64,000 nt of DNA, taken from Brachypterus glaber (lineage: Eukaryota; Arthropoda; Insecta; Coleoptera; Kateretidae). Below, in pieces: positions 19,790 through 31,466 of the stretch; the stretch's first letter is position 1, and each line of letters opens with the position of its first letter. The stretch lies in assembly GCA_958510825.1 (NCBI GenBank), contig OY294052.1, positions 6,097,816-6,161,815 on the forward strand, in the 5' to 3' direction. The notes beneath the pieces are model-generated. The model was not told the origin of the DNA and did not search any database. It saw nothing but the letters and a program-made list of their open reading frames with translations. Made by a program: the position numbers and the translations under genes.

Positions 19790-20810
19790 TTTTTTGTATG
19801 GCTCTGTAATTAAATAGTGATTACTGTTTGACTTGCCCCCGTATAAAATCCTTTAAATTTAATACATTGTGTGATTTTCATTTTATTTTTCGTGATTTAT
19901 TTAATATTTTACAGTTAAAATTAAATTGAACCGGTATAATAGCTAATAATAAACTTTTGTTAAAATATAAAAAGCATTTTGCAGAGAAATATCCTTTTAG
20001 GTAATACGCTTTTATCGACCAAAATATTTTTTTTTATTTTTATTTTTCATTCTTCCTTTAGTAAAAAAAAATTAACTGTCTGTCGGTCTAACTGCTCGGG
20101 AAATTGGTGACCACGATAAATTGAGAATCCAAAGTTCTCGTCGGGGACCATTTTTGGAAAAAAAATAGGGCTACGGTAAGGTTCTTACAGTAAGAGGGTT
20201 TTCGGAAAAAAATAGAATCTTTCATTTTTCGAATAAAGAATTTTCCTTTTTGGGATTTAGAAAATTTGGGATCGGGATCCCTAAATCTGGAATCCCTAGT
20301 TGGGATATAAACTTCAAATTCAGAACACGTAAACAAGACAACATAAACTATAAAAGTGGTACTTGACATGTACCATTTTAAAGCTCCTAAAATCCATATT
20401 TTTTATTTAATTGTTTATTTTAATTAAAGTATTTTCATTTTCTTTCTATTTTTAACCCATAAAATTTAGAATTTTAAATAGCCTATATAAATCACGATTA
20501 TTTTGTATCAGGTTAATTTTACAGCCAAATTAATTAAAAAACAGATAAAATTTATGGCGTTATTAAAAATTTAAACACAAAAACTATTAAATCTTTTTTA
20601 ATTTACTCCCTAATTTTACATTTATAGAGAATAAAAATAAGTTTAGTTTTGGTTAAAAATAAAATTTTGGGAGATACCTTGCAGAAACCTGTTCGAAATT
20701 TTAATTGTCAAATAACATTTTTTAAACATAAATCAGTGAATTTACAGTGTAATTTTTATTGACTTTAGTCTAGACTTTGAGTTTATCCAATCAATAAAAT
20801 TTTTATTACA
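19790..20810. other. No gene recognised
   Basis: A 93-codon minus frame at 20369-20088 has no splice support or recognisable motif and is probably chance. Confidence 0.4.
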
Positions 20811-20811
20811 G

Positions 20812-20937
20812 GGCCGTAGCTCCCTTAGGGCTCATTTTCGGACCAACCTTTATAGGAACTTTTTTTGATATTTTTGGATGCAGAATCACCTCTTAAATTT
20901 TGGCATGGCAGTTATTGACCACCCTGTATTTAGTACC
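20812..20937 (-). repeat. Dispersed repeat K fragment
   Basis: Minus-strand copy of the phrase ACAGGGTGGTCAATAACTGCC... to GAGCCCTAAGGGAGCTACGG. Other copies are at 22828-22920, 35330-35430, 36547-36665, 57716-57785, 58830-58935 and 59235-59360. It looks like the conserved end of an old element. Confidence 0.65.
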
Positions 20938-21554
20938 TATAATATTAGACAGAATATTATTCCAGACATAGGTAAGTTAGTCTTTTATTCAAACCTATTT
21001 CACAAACTAATAAAGACATAGTTTAACAAAAAAAAATAAATATGAATGTTGTATAAATAAAAAATAAATAAAATTTATGTCATTGGGATATATCACGAGA
21101 GGGTTATACTATAACAGTTATAGTCAATAAAAAATATCTACCGCAAAACATAGGAAGTTTTAATATTTATTAATATTTAAAGAAGTATTTAAAATATTAT
21201 TGATAGGTTGAATTTTTTTTTAGGGCAAGAAATCAATTTTATGAATTTTAACATACTATATTACCTTCTTTTTTTTGGAAAGTAGAAACTATTTTAAATA
21301 AAACCTTTCTTATGTACACCAGTTATTCTGAAAAAAATTATAGAATTTACATTATTAAATTAAATGTTGCCATTTTTTTTTCTGCTGCCCCTGAAATCTC
21401 ATGACTTCCTCCTGTTCTTTCGAAATGGTTACGAATTTTACCCCATAAGCTTTTTAATGTAAGTAATATTTTTAAGTACCTATATGCTTCAAAATAATTT
21501 AAACTAATGATTAAAACTTACTTAGATGTTAGTTTTAGTTTATTGTTGTAAGTA

Positions 21555-21806
21555 CACACAGAAAAATATTAATTAAATCAAGAATATGTGATTTGGTTAT
21601 AACGAAGAGAATATATTATCCTTAAAAGGCAAAATTTTGCTTTAAATATGAAAGGATAAGAATATGGTATACTTGAAAAAAGAATATATTCTCAAATATG
21701 AAATGGTATGCTTAAAAGAGGAATATATTCTCTTAACGGAAGAATATATTCTCTTCCTTATATCCAAATCACACATTCTTGATTCAAGATAATATTTTTC
21801 TGTGTG
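21555..21806. mobile_element. TA-flanked fold-back MITE
   Basis: Ends CACACAGAAAAATATTAAT and ATATTTTTCTGTGTG are inverted repeats directly flanked by TA on both sides, as for Tc1/mariner-type elements. The interior holds several copies of GAATATATTCTC. 252 bp, non-coding. Confidence 0.75.
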
Positions 21807-22827
21807 TAATAACAATAAGATTGTGTCAAAATTAACTTAAAATTTGTTTGCCCAAGACTTCTTAACAGTATTTATAAATATTGTATGGTAGGATTTTTAA
21901 GAATACCTATACACGAAGTTTATTTGATCAATTAATTTGACTAAAAAAAACAAAAACCGAATTTGACAAAAAAACCAACTTCTGTACTTGGCACTTTTTA
22001 ACTTTTAACGAAAGGAAATACTATTAAAAATAAATAAAATATTCGGCGTAGAAAAAAAAAACAAGTTTCATTTGGATAAATGGGAATTTCTCATTGAGAA
22101 ATTTTCCTTTTATCTATACATAAATGAAAATTCATGTTGCTTTGTTTTCATTATCTGGTTAATGGAAAGTTTTATTACATTTTCACTCACGCAGCGCAAT
22201 TCTTTATTGTTCTGAATTAATATTTTTGAATAGTTTTTTTTTTATAATTCCATTAAATTTTCAATTTCTTAGTGTAATTCTAAAACAAAATATGATATTA
22301 TTAATATGATATCGCGTGATTTAAGAGGAAATAATAAGTTCTTTTTTTTAACTTTAAGTGAAGTAATTAGGTATGTGATGCACTAGAGAAAACAGTAAGA
22401 GCTATCTCACCATATTATGGATTCTTTATATTTTTACCCGTGTAAAATAGGTTTTTCTCTAATTCTCTTCAATGCGCTCTCTTTTTAACTTTATCAGATG
22501 TAAAATCGCCGTGCATTATTAAAAATTTTATTGTTGCAATTTTTAATTCCTATTTTTGGTTACCAGAACATGAAAATTTCTTTGGTTCTACAGTGGTAAA
22601 CTAAGACTACCTTATTTAAGTATTTTAAACCAATAACTCGTAGTCTGTTGATAAAAAAAACTAGATGCAAAAAAATTGGTACAAAAAAGTGACAACGCTC
22701 CCCTATTTTAAGAACTCCTGTTACCAAATAAAAACTACATAGAATGACAGCTTTTATCAAGGTTAGGGCATATGCAAAAATTCTGTTCTGTGATTTTCAA
22801 GATTCCTGAGATATTAAATAAAAACTT
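21807..22827. other. No gene recognised
   Basis: No supported exon. Short frames only. Confidence 0.4.
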
Positions 22828-22920
22828 TTAGAGCTCATTTCCGGACCAACCATTATAAAACTTTTTTCATATTTTTGGATGTAGAATCACCTTTTAAATT
22901 TTGGCATAATCACCCTAAAA
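22828..22920 (-). repeat. Dispersed repeat K fragment
   Basis: Minus-strand match to the same phrase as 20812-20937, including GGACCAACCATTATAAAAC. Confidence 0.55.
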
Positions 22921-23394
22921 TATTGGTATGTTGATACTATAAGAGTATTATGCTCTATTTTTGTAATATAAAAATAATATTTGAAATATATGTTCAAACC
23001 TAAATAAAAACTGGAACAAACTTGCCATTAAGAAGTGCACTTTATTTTCTTTGAATATTTATGTGATTTATCGCTAAATTTTATTTATTTTTCCAACACG
23101 CAAATCATATTTTTATGTAAAATTTTATTTTTATTCTCTGCATTAAAAATGAATGGGAATAAACTGTCAAAAAACTCATTTACGATATCGACAGTCATAA
23201 AAGTTAAACAGAGCTGAGTATTTGTAAAATTTATTTTTTTATCCCACATAAGGTTAAAATCCGTTTTTCTTGCCTCGTTTCAGGACGGAAAATGCTTTTT
23301 TTCCTGGCTAGACGGAAAAAAAGTTGTAAATAGATGGCGTAAAATTACTTCGCAGTGAATATGCTTCCCAAGTTTATAATTTCTTAAGTGTTAC

Positions 23395-23493
23395 CTAACA
23401 TTTTTACTGCAACCCATCCCCCCTCTGTAAGCAGCTTAACTTTTTCCAGACCCCCACCCCCCTAGCGCGTTACGTAATACTTGAACGTTCCCT
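23395..23493. repeat. Right half of the GGGAACGTTC MITE family
   Basis: Ends in CGTTACGTAATACTTGAACG then TTCCC. The left terminus is not visible. Confidence 0.5.
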
Positions 23494-23496
23494 TAT

Positions 23497-23752
23497 GGTA
23501 TAATCACAAATTTTATCATTTTCTTTTGGTATTTTAATATTACAGAATCAAGTTTAGCGGCATTTAAAAAAATTTTAGCCTGCCGTAATATTTGAGTGAC
23601 CCCTTAATCAATTTATCAGGCTTTTACGAGTTATCCGATATTCCTCTAATAATTTGGTTGGAATTAGAAAAAAATTAGGCCGTTTTTAAGTGAAATTAAA
23701 ATTATTACATTTATCTTAATTATCCGGCTTACCCGGCATTATCCCAGCGTCA
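23497..23752 (+). repeat. Dispersed repeat S, copy 1
   Basis: Matches 61808-62060 in opposite orientation: TGGTATAATCACAAATTTTAT, AATCAAGTTTAGC, GTAATATTTGAGTGACCCC and TTAATTATCCGGCTT. Non-coding, about 250 bp. Confidence 0.6.
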
Positions 23753-23962
23753 AATTAAAATGGGACCACCTCATGAATGTCCTCTTTAAGTTGCAAAAAG
23801 TTTCATCAAATTCCGTTTATTCGTTCCAAAGTTATGCGGGATCAAACATAAAAAAACAAAGTCACACGTCGAATTGATAACCTCCTCCTTTTTGGAAGTC
23901 GGCTAAAAAGGCAAGATTTTGTCCTAGGCCACATATATTAAAAAATATATACAAACATAATA

Positions 23963-24290
23963 GTTATTTATGGTACTAGTGGGTAAAGTAAGATATTGCC
24001 CATGGAAAATTAACCTGGCGTCAGCCAAGCAGGTTAATTTTCGAGAGGGCAAGAGGGTTTACCCATGAGTGCCATACAAGGTTTTATCCAAGAAATAGCT
24101 TAGGAATTCATACTTTTGTTAAAAATTTTAATGACATTTACAAGAAAATAATTTGACAAGTGATAGTTGAGTGGATAAAATAAATAATTATCCACTCAAT
24201 AAAGTAAAAGCCACGCTGGGGTTATTATTGAGTTTATCTATTTAAAATAAAGCTGGTAATTGTCTTCTTATCTGTATGTATTGGATAAAT
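23963..24290 (+). mobile_element. Hairpin-rich MITE C, copy 1
   Basis: Nested fold-backs: outer arms TATGGTACTAGTGGGTAAA and TTTACCCATGAGTGCCATA, an inner hairpin AAATTAACCTG...CAGGTTAATTT, and a separate hairpin GAGTGGATAA...TTATCCACTC. Other copies are at 26424-26752 (+) and 54750-55069 (-). Confidence 0.7.
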
Positions 24291-25330
24291 TATATTATTT
24301 TAACAAACCAATTACTTTGTGCATATTCTTATTTTAACATATGGTGCTCTTAGTAATAAAATGCGTGATTAACATAACTAAAAAGCAATTTATACCTATA
24401 TATTAATACTAAATTAATGAATAATCATTAAACTCACGTAAACTTAGCTTATTAACTAACTGCAGGTTATCATTGTTTATTCGAAAAAGGCAATCGCTCA
24501 TAGAAAATTGGCTCATTTTCTTCTGAGGAACAAACCAGCCAAGCGCCTGCCTATTAGGAGGCACGCAACCAAACTAACACTGTATTCTGACAGTTTTGCG
24601 TCAAAGTTGAAAAGAGTTGCGTGATATGAAGGAGTTTTTATAGACCGAAAAAGCATCGTGAAATTGATATGGATACTTACTTCGTATAATTATCGCCCTA
24701 TTTAAAATCATGCATGGTTGTGCATTGCTTGTGTAAATAACACAGGACTACAAGGAGTTTGCTTTTTGGGAGTTTATAGTTCAGTACTTCTTATTATATT
24801 ATTGAGTATATTAAAAGTAATAGTTTCATAGCAGATTTTTAGAGCTTTCTTGCATTTTTGTAAAATGTTAAACTAAGATTTTACAATCTTAAATAAAATA
24901 AAAGTAAAAAAACGTAAGAAGTTATAACTTGGACAGAATTTGCCTGCGGCACCGGTGACTTAGTCAATGAAGTTCTAACTCTAACATTTTTTGTCAGGGG
25001 AGAGTCAATTTATGCTTTCCCTCTGTGTAAGTCCCTTAGCTACGGTCCTAGAGTCATCTACGACTCTTTTTAGTCAACTATTTGCCATAAACAAAATCTA
25101 AAATTACGCCCCTGGCATAGACAAGGGGCTATGATAGATAAAGACTAATATATCTGATATAATATGTGTTAAAGATAAGTTAATTCAAATTATGCTTTTA
25201 TTGAAGTGTGTATTTTCTCTGGTTCTAAATAATAATTAAAAATAAATCTGGGTGTCTAAAACTGCGTTTAAAATAGAATAAAAAGACAACGTTTCATCAT
25301 TTATTTATTTATATATTGTTTGTTTGTTTG
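24291..25330. other. No gene recognised
   Basis: Contains a minus-strand donor-like GTAAGT near 24680 but no coding frame attached to it. It could be a UTR exon of the minus-strand gene, without proof. Confidence 0.3.
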
Positions 25331-25334
25331 TTTA

Positions 25335-25440
25335 AACTCGCACTATTCTACTTAATTAAGCATCCCCTAAGTCCAGGACTTGTGTAGGCTAGTAGTAGAG
25401 GGAACCACCGGCTTATACTGACTTTCGAACCAGTTTGCTA
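25335..25440 (-). mobile_element. SINE 3' fragment
   Basis: Matches the tRNA-unrelated tail of the SINE at 8570-8812 (ACTATTCTACTTAATTAAGC... to CCACCGGCTT...GACTTTCGAACC). The tRNA-like head is absent. Confidence 0.7.
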
Positions 25441-25532
25441 TTTTTTATTTCTTTATATATTTATTGATTTTTTTTTGTATTTACAATTTTGGCGAAGGCG
25501 CGATCACGTAATAAATATAACGCGATTCACCT

Positions 25533-26213
25533 AAGGGGCCCAAAAGTCTATAAAATACGTCACACCTTTAGGGGAGGGGAAGGGTCAGTATTTTGTGACA
25601 AAATGTGACATGTAGGGAGGGGGCCTTGGTTAAGTGTGACGTCACACAAAACATTTGACTTGACTTTTTTACATTCTGATAAGCAGATTTTTTTAGAATA
25701 GTCAATCTATTCATATTTTGGCGGTCGCAGTTGCTTCATGTTCATGGCAGCACTGACAAATTGTGAATTCGCAGTGTTATATTTCGCAATAAAAGTTGAA
25801 TATCAAAGACAGTCATGTCGGATTTCGGTTCTTTGTACAATAAGGTCTATGAAGCTTATGGTAAAGCGCATCCCGGGAAATCAAAATAACCTGTGCACAT
25901 TAAAAGTTAATAAATTGTGTCTTAACCTCAAGAAAGGAAAAACCTTTGTTAAAGATAGGGAACGACAAATCAAAAATTTGCTTTAAGCCGCTACGAAAAA
26001 TAAGGCAACCTTGTTTCATCATTTTAAATCAAGAACAGAGTCTACAAGCAAAATCCCAGCAGTAACAGCTTCTCTGCCACCGCAAGAACAAACATTTTAG
26101 TAAAGTTAGATAGTGACGTGACATAGGAGGGTTCCAGACTTTGTGACAGTGTTTGACATGGGGGAGGGGGGTCCAAAATCACCTAAAGTGTAACGTACTT
26201 TATGGACGACCTC
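25533..26213 (+). mobile_element. Non-autonomous DNA transposon with a broken gene
   Basis: Imperfect ~33-bp inverted ends: the left includes AAAATACGTCACACC and CTTTAGG; the right includes CCTAAAGTGTAACGTACTTT and ATGGACGACCTC. G-rich subterminal stretches (GGGGAGGGG) sit beside both ends. Similar termini are widespread in insect genomes as far as I know. It encloses the coding relic at 25815-26099. Confidence 0.6.
25815..26099 (+). pseudogene. Broken small transposon-type gene
   Basis: ATG at 25815 opens MSDFGSLYNKVYEAYGKAHP, which stops at TAA (25887-25889). After a frame change the text continues LCTLKVNKLCLNLKKGKTFV and KDRERQIKNLL to a TAA near 25984, then AATKNKATLFHHFKSRTEST and ASLPPQEQTF to TAG at about 26097. 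A frameshift and in-frame stops make it non-functional. It is probably an accessory or DNA-binding protein of an insect mobile element. I cannot name the family. Confidence 0.5.
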
Positions 26214-26423
26214 TAAGACAAACACTCGATTTCTTGCCTTATTAATAAAGCAATCAAGATTAATTTTATATCAGTATTGACCCAACAAGCTACAAGTTAC
26301 AAAAAATTACAAATTAAAAAACTTTTCTAAGTTTTCTTAGTAGCTTTTGTTTTTGAGCTGCAACTATTACTTATTTAAATTTTAAACATAAGTAAGCATA
26401 ACTGGAAATGCAACATTTTAAAT

Positions 26424-26752
26424 ATTTATTTATGGTACTAGTGGGTAAAGTAAGATATTGTCGAAAATTAACCTGCTTGGCTGACGCCTCGCAGGTTAAT
26501 TTTCTCATGGGCAATATCGGTTTACCCATGAGTGGCATACAAGGTTTTATCCAATAAATAGCTTAGAAATTCATATTTTTATTAAAAATTTTAATGACAT
26601 TTACAAGAAAATTATTTGACAAGTGACAGTTAAGTGGGTAAAATAAATAATTATCCACTCAATAAAGTATAAGCCACACGGGGGTTATTATTGAGTTTAT
26701 CTATTGAAAATAAAGCTGGTAATTGTCTTATTATCTGTATGTATTGGATAAA
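26424..26752 (+). mobile_element. Hairpin-rich MITE C, copy 2 (central hairpin flipped)
   Basis: Same as copy 1, except the segment between TAAGATATTG and CAATATCGG is inverted. The loop reads GCTTGGCTGACGCC instead of GGCGTCAGCC, and the flanks CCCATGG and CGAGAGGG have swapped sides. Confidence 0.7.
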
Positions 26753-26808
26753 ATATATTTATTTTTTCATAGAACCATTTTTTAAAATTTAATATTTTTG
26801 CAACTTAA

Positions 26809-27465
26809 GGCCAGCTTACTCCAAAAAACGTAATTTTTTTCAATACATTTTATTTATAGTACAAAACATGTTGAGTAATAAATTTTTTTACATATGAAAG
26901 CACATATATGAAATTACTTAAAAAAAATTTTTTTTTTTTCAAAATGGCGGTCCTGAAAATGGCTGCTGAAACTCATCTGATTCGTAGATGGATGACATCA
27001 TTTCTTGGAAAAGAATTATATGAAAGCAAAAAACAAAACGGTTTCATGTTCTGTATCGAATTGGCTATGGCCTCAAGCAGAATGAAACATTTTCAATGAA
27101 AAAAAAAACAAAATGGCGGACTTTTGAATTTTTTTCACCCTTTTTTTCACTTTTAATTGTTTATAACCTTTTTAAATAAAAATGAATATTTCTGGTTCTG
27201 CTTGAGGCCATAGCCAGACATCTAAAGAGTAAAATGCCGTTTGGTTCATATCGATAAGTGCAATAGTTTTGAAATGAGAGTGTCATCCATCTACGAATCA
27301 GATCAGAAGCCATTTTCAGGACCGCCATTTTGAAAAAAAAAAATTATTTTTTTCAAGTAATTTCATATATGTGCTTTCATATGTAAAAAAATTGATTACT
27401 CAACATGTTTTGTACTATAAAGAAAATGTATTGAAAAAAATTACGTTTTTTGGAGTAAGCTGGCC
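26809..27465. mobile_element. Fold-back element flanked by TTAA
   Basis: Ends GGCCAGCTTACTCC and GGAGTAAGCTGGCC, each next to TTAA (26805-26808 and 27466-27469). The arms extend about 200 bp, including AAAATGGCGGTCCTGAAAAT on the left and ATTTTCAGGACCGCCATTTT on the right. TTAA target use recalls piggyBac, but the ends lack the usual CCY start, so this is only a suggestion. Confidence 0.7.
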
Positions 27466-27838
27466 TTAAATCCATATTTAAAGAATGCGATATTTAATGT
27501 CTTCACTGCTTGCTTTAAATGAATTTAAACGAAACAAAAGCAGCTGTGACTATGATAAATGAATATTTTATATAATTACTAATTACTAATTACTAATGGT
27601 ATATTTGTTTAGAAAATTGACTATTTATAGCCTTTCTTACATGTCATACTAAAATAAAAAAATAATATAATTTGATACAAAACACAAATTTTGCTGAAAA
27701 TTGATTCTAAATTATTATTATTTTATTAAAAACGAAATATAAAATTGAATTTAGGTATATTAGAAACGAAACAAAAAACTGAATCAATAAATAATAAAAA
27801 AAAATCATAAAATGATGGTACATGGTAAGGGAACGTTC

Positions 27839-27979
27839 TAGTATTACATAGCGCTCCTAGGGTAGTCATTTTGGATTGTTACGCCCATGTTTATGGTATA
27901 GGAAAATAGCATTACAGGGGGGGGGTCCAAAATGTCCAAAATAATCAAAATTTGCGTTACGTAATACTTGAACGTTCCC
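27839..27979. mobile_element. Short MITE with GGGAACGTTC ends, TAA-flanked
   Basis: Inverted ends GGGAACGTTC...GAACGTTCCC, with TAA on both sides. The interior has a G run and GTTACGCCCATGTT. 141 bp. A TAA duplication fits PIF/Harbinger-like mobilisation. Confidence 0.65.
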
Positions 27980-27989
27980 TAAACATATT

Positions 27990-28711
27990 ATGTGAAAAAA
28001 AAACAACAACAACAAAAAGTCCAAACCATTTTCCAAAAAAGTTTTTGCTCAAAAACTCATTGTTAATATAATTAAAAAAAAAAAAATAGTTTTTTTTGTT
28101 TTGTAAATGCTGTTTTTAATGGTTAATATTAATGTTATTTTTTTTTCTTTGTACATAATATGTATATTATATAGCATAATCATGCTGGAATAAATAAATA
28201 AATAAAAATAAAAAATATAAAATAAAAGTTTTTTTTATTTTATTTTTGTGGAGATGACCCTCCCTGCATTGATAAAGCAAAAATGTGTAACTAACTTCAC
28301 CAGTGTTTATAGATTTAAATATTGTCAGTTTTGTCGTAGAACATAAAATAAACAATTGTTTTTAATATAGGTAAAAATTGTGAATAAAATAGTATACACA
28401 CCTCGGCGGAAATTTTCATTTTTCCTTGGGAATTAGCTGACTGACATTTTCCACCTCAGTATGTAATACACGATTATTTTTCTGAGGGGGGTCATACTTA
28501 ATATGTAACGCAATTAGGGGAAGGGGAGGTAGTGGTTAGCGTTACGATTGCTTTACGAGGAGGAAGGGGGACTGATGTAGAGGGGATATTATTTTTAAAG
28601 ATTTTTTATGGGGGTTTTGGCTGCCGTAAGTCTTAAAATTGGAAAATTTTGCGTTTGGACGTATTTAAAGTTTGACTCCTAGGATAAGTACAGCCGTTTT
28701 TATAATATAAT
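27990..28711. other. Low-complexity AT tract and unassigned sequence
   Basis: A and T runs to about 28240, then sequence with G-rich patches (GGGGAAGGGGAGG). No gene. Confidence 0.4.
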
Positions 28712-29205
28712 AGTATAGTAAAAGTACTAGTTTCATAACATACGTTTTTAACGCACGAGTACAAGTTCAGAAAACTAGCCGCTTGCGGCGAGTTTTCTAA
28801 AGTACTAGTGCTCTAAAAACGTGTTATGAAACGAGTGCTTTATACAATTTTTTCTATTTTGCTCTAAAATTTAAAAAAACTTACGTTTAAATTGATGACT
28901 GATTTAGGGATTTTTGTTTTGGGTTGGCATTATGTTTAAAATTCTAAGAAAAAATGATATTTTTATATATTTTACAGTCATCTCTTCTTTTTTCACTGCA
29001 ATTAACCAGTCCACAATTTAAACACGGTAAAAAATAACCCAAACACAAAATTTTGTAAAAAATTAAATCGACATTGACATTTGCACGCAAATGTATGTTG
29101 CCAACCCAACAGAAAAAAAAGTAGAGACCTCTTATGGGCCTATAAGAATACGCAAAATGCGTGTGATTATGAGCTTATAAGAGTCTCAAAATAGAAAAAA
29201 AAAAT
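28712..29205 (-). repeat. Dispersed repeat F, copy 2
   Basis: Opposite orientation to 8965-9368, and longer at the AACTAGTACTTT end. It contains a hairpin ACTAGCCGCTTGCGGCGAGTT. Confidence 0.65.
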
Positions 29206-29479
29206 AAATGATAATAATCATAATTTTTCTTAATAATGCGTAATTTTAGTTTACGAGCTTACAAAGTTATTTATGTTCAAAAACTCGAAAAAATTTCTTA
29301 ATATCTTAAAGAAACGTTTTCAAAGCTGGATTTTTTTTTAATTCGGAATTTTTTCCACCCTTTGGTTCTTCAAGATAATGGCGTGTTTCATACATTATCT
29401 AGGATACATGCTAATCCACGAAAAAGGGAAGATTGCGTTTTTGCAAGAGTAAAAACGGGACGTCAGGATATAATTTCAA

Positions 29480-30800
29480 AAACAAGCCGTGAAGATATGT
29501 AATGCTACGCATTCCATAATATACTATTCGCTGTGGATGGTTTACTGCATTTTCCCAAATCATTAAAAACCGAGAAGTTGTCAAAGAAAAGTTTAAAAAA
29601 AATCTAAAAACAAAAGTTATGAAAAAAAAAATAAATCAATTTTCAAAAAAATAAATAAATTGAAAAAAAAAATTTAAATTTAAAAAAAAAAAATTGTCAA
29701 ATTTTTTTTTTTTTTAAATAAATAAAATATATATATTTTCAATGTTTTAAAAAGTTTAACTATCTATAAAATTTTTTTGGGATTCTTTTTAAAAACAATA
29801 GGGAACTCATAGAACTTGATTTTTATCTAAAACGTTCTAGTCGATCTGATTCTTTCTTAAGTCTTAAAAAACATGAGACTAGACGGACAGACGGATGGAC
29901 AGAAGGCTGGACAGATGAACAGACCGACAAACTGACAGACTAACAGACTGGCAGACTGACAGAATGACAGACGGACAGAATGACAGACGGACATATGAAC
30001 AAAATGACAGACTGACAGACGGACAGACGGACAGACGGACAGACGGACAGACGGACAGATGGACAGACGGACAGACGGACAGACGGACAGACGGACAGAC
30101 GGACAGACGGACAGACGGACAGACGGACAGACGGACAGACGGACAGACGGACAGACGGACAGACGGACAGACGGACAGACGGACAGACGGACAGACGGAC
30201 AGACGGACAGACGGACAGACGGACAGACGGACAGACGGACAGACGGACAGACGGACAGACGGACAGACGGACAGACGGACAGACGGACAGACGGACAGAC
30301 GGACAGACGGACAGACGGACAGACGGACAGACGGACAGACGGACAGATGGACAGACAGACAGACGGACAGACGGACAGACGGACATACGGACAGACGGAC
30401 AGACGACGGACAGACGGACAGACGACGGACAGACGGACAGACGGACAGACGACGGACAGACGGACAGACGACGGACAGACGGACAGACGGACAGACGGAC
30501 AGACGGACAGACGGACAGACGGACAGACGGACAGACGGACAGACGGACAGACGGACAGACGGACAGACGGACAGACGGACAGACGGACAGACGGACAGAC
30601 GGACAGACGGACAGACGGACAGACGGATAGACGGACAGAAGGAGAGGTGGACATTTTTCAAAGTTTCTTATTTTTTCATGAAACACATTTGTATGCAAGA
30701 ATCTTTCGTCTATGGCGTTTTTTGGCGATTTTGGAAAATTCTAAACTATCGTATAATACTATTCTAGCTCCTACGCGCTGTGAATAGTATAATAACCGGT
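29480..30800 (+). mobile_element. Dispersed repeat O with giant microsatellite
   Basis: Same element as 13735-14413 (other strand), 46590-46905 and fragments at 32268-32400 and 62178-62275. It runs from ACAAGCCGTGAAGATATGTA to GTGAATAGTATAATA. A block homologous to the 13.9-kb copy's short GTCCGTC-type run is here expanded to about 760 bp. Confidence 0.65.
29887..30645. repeat. 8-bp microsatellite (GGACAGAC)n
   Basis: About 95 units of GGACAGAC. They are nearly perfect in the middle, degenerate at the 5' end (GACAGAATGACAGAC) and interrupted by a GAC insertion four times between 30405 and 30475. Because 8 is not a multiple of 3, all frames read through, which creates false 240-270-codon frames of repeating DGQTDRRT or CPSVRLSV. 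Confidence 0.95.
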
Positions 30801-31054
30801 AAATTAGATGTCTAAAGCACTAATTGTACAGTTTTAGGCTTGTACCAAGCAGTGTTAGGCAGTTGGTTTACGGTTCTAATTCAAAAGGGAAATTTATTTT
30901 TAATTTAATCATATTGAATAATAAATACCTTCGGTTACATTAATTAGATTTTAACTAATACCATTAGTCAAGCTTGAATTTTCTATTTTTGAGGTATGGT
31001 AATTACATTAACTAAAAGACTATTCGCAATATGTCTATTGAATTGTTTTATAAT

Positions 31055-31450
31055 ATCGTCGGCTTACAAGTAAAGAGCACTAAGTCCAAAAACATGGTTT
31101 TGAGATATTGACAAATTTAACTTTCGCTGCTGTTTTTTAATTTTTGTAATAATTGTTACAAAAATGCACGTTTCGCCAAACAAACACTAAGTCGCTTAGT
31201 GCAAAAACATTTGAAATAATCTACAAGTAAAACGCACTAAGTGCACTAAGTGACTTAGTGCCTATTGCCAGATAAAATTTTATCAAAATCAAACTGGTGC
31301 GTTTTGTATAGTGGGTAACTCTCTTGGCAGTCCACCTAGAAGTTAGTTCGGTTTACCTATACATAGATCATTAAAAATTAATTACAGTACCATAAAAATC
31401 CCATTTTTGCAAAAAAGTGACTTAGTGCCTTTTACTTGTAAGCCGACGAT
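31055..31450. mobile_element. MITE with ATAAT target duplication
   Basis: Inverted ends ATCGTCGGCTTACAAGTAAA (left) and TTTTACTTGTAAGCCGACGA (right), flanked by ATAAT at 31050-31054 and 31451-31455. The interior repeats GCACTAAGTGAC-type motifs. 396 bp, non-coding. Confidence 0.75.
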
Positions 31451-31466
31451 ATAATGTATTATAATA

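Noticed and set aside
29857..30787. Five overlapping 240-270-codon open frames on both strands
   Set aside because: They are products of the 8-bp GGACAGAC microsatellite, which has no stop codon in any frame. The encoded text is a pure octapeptide repeat.
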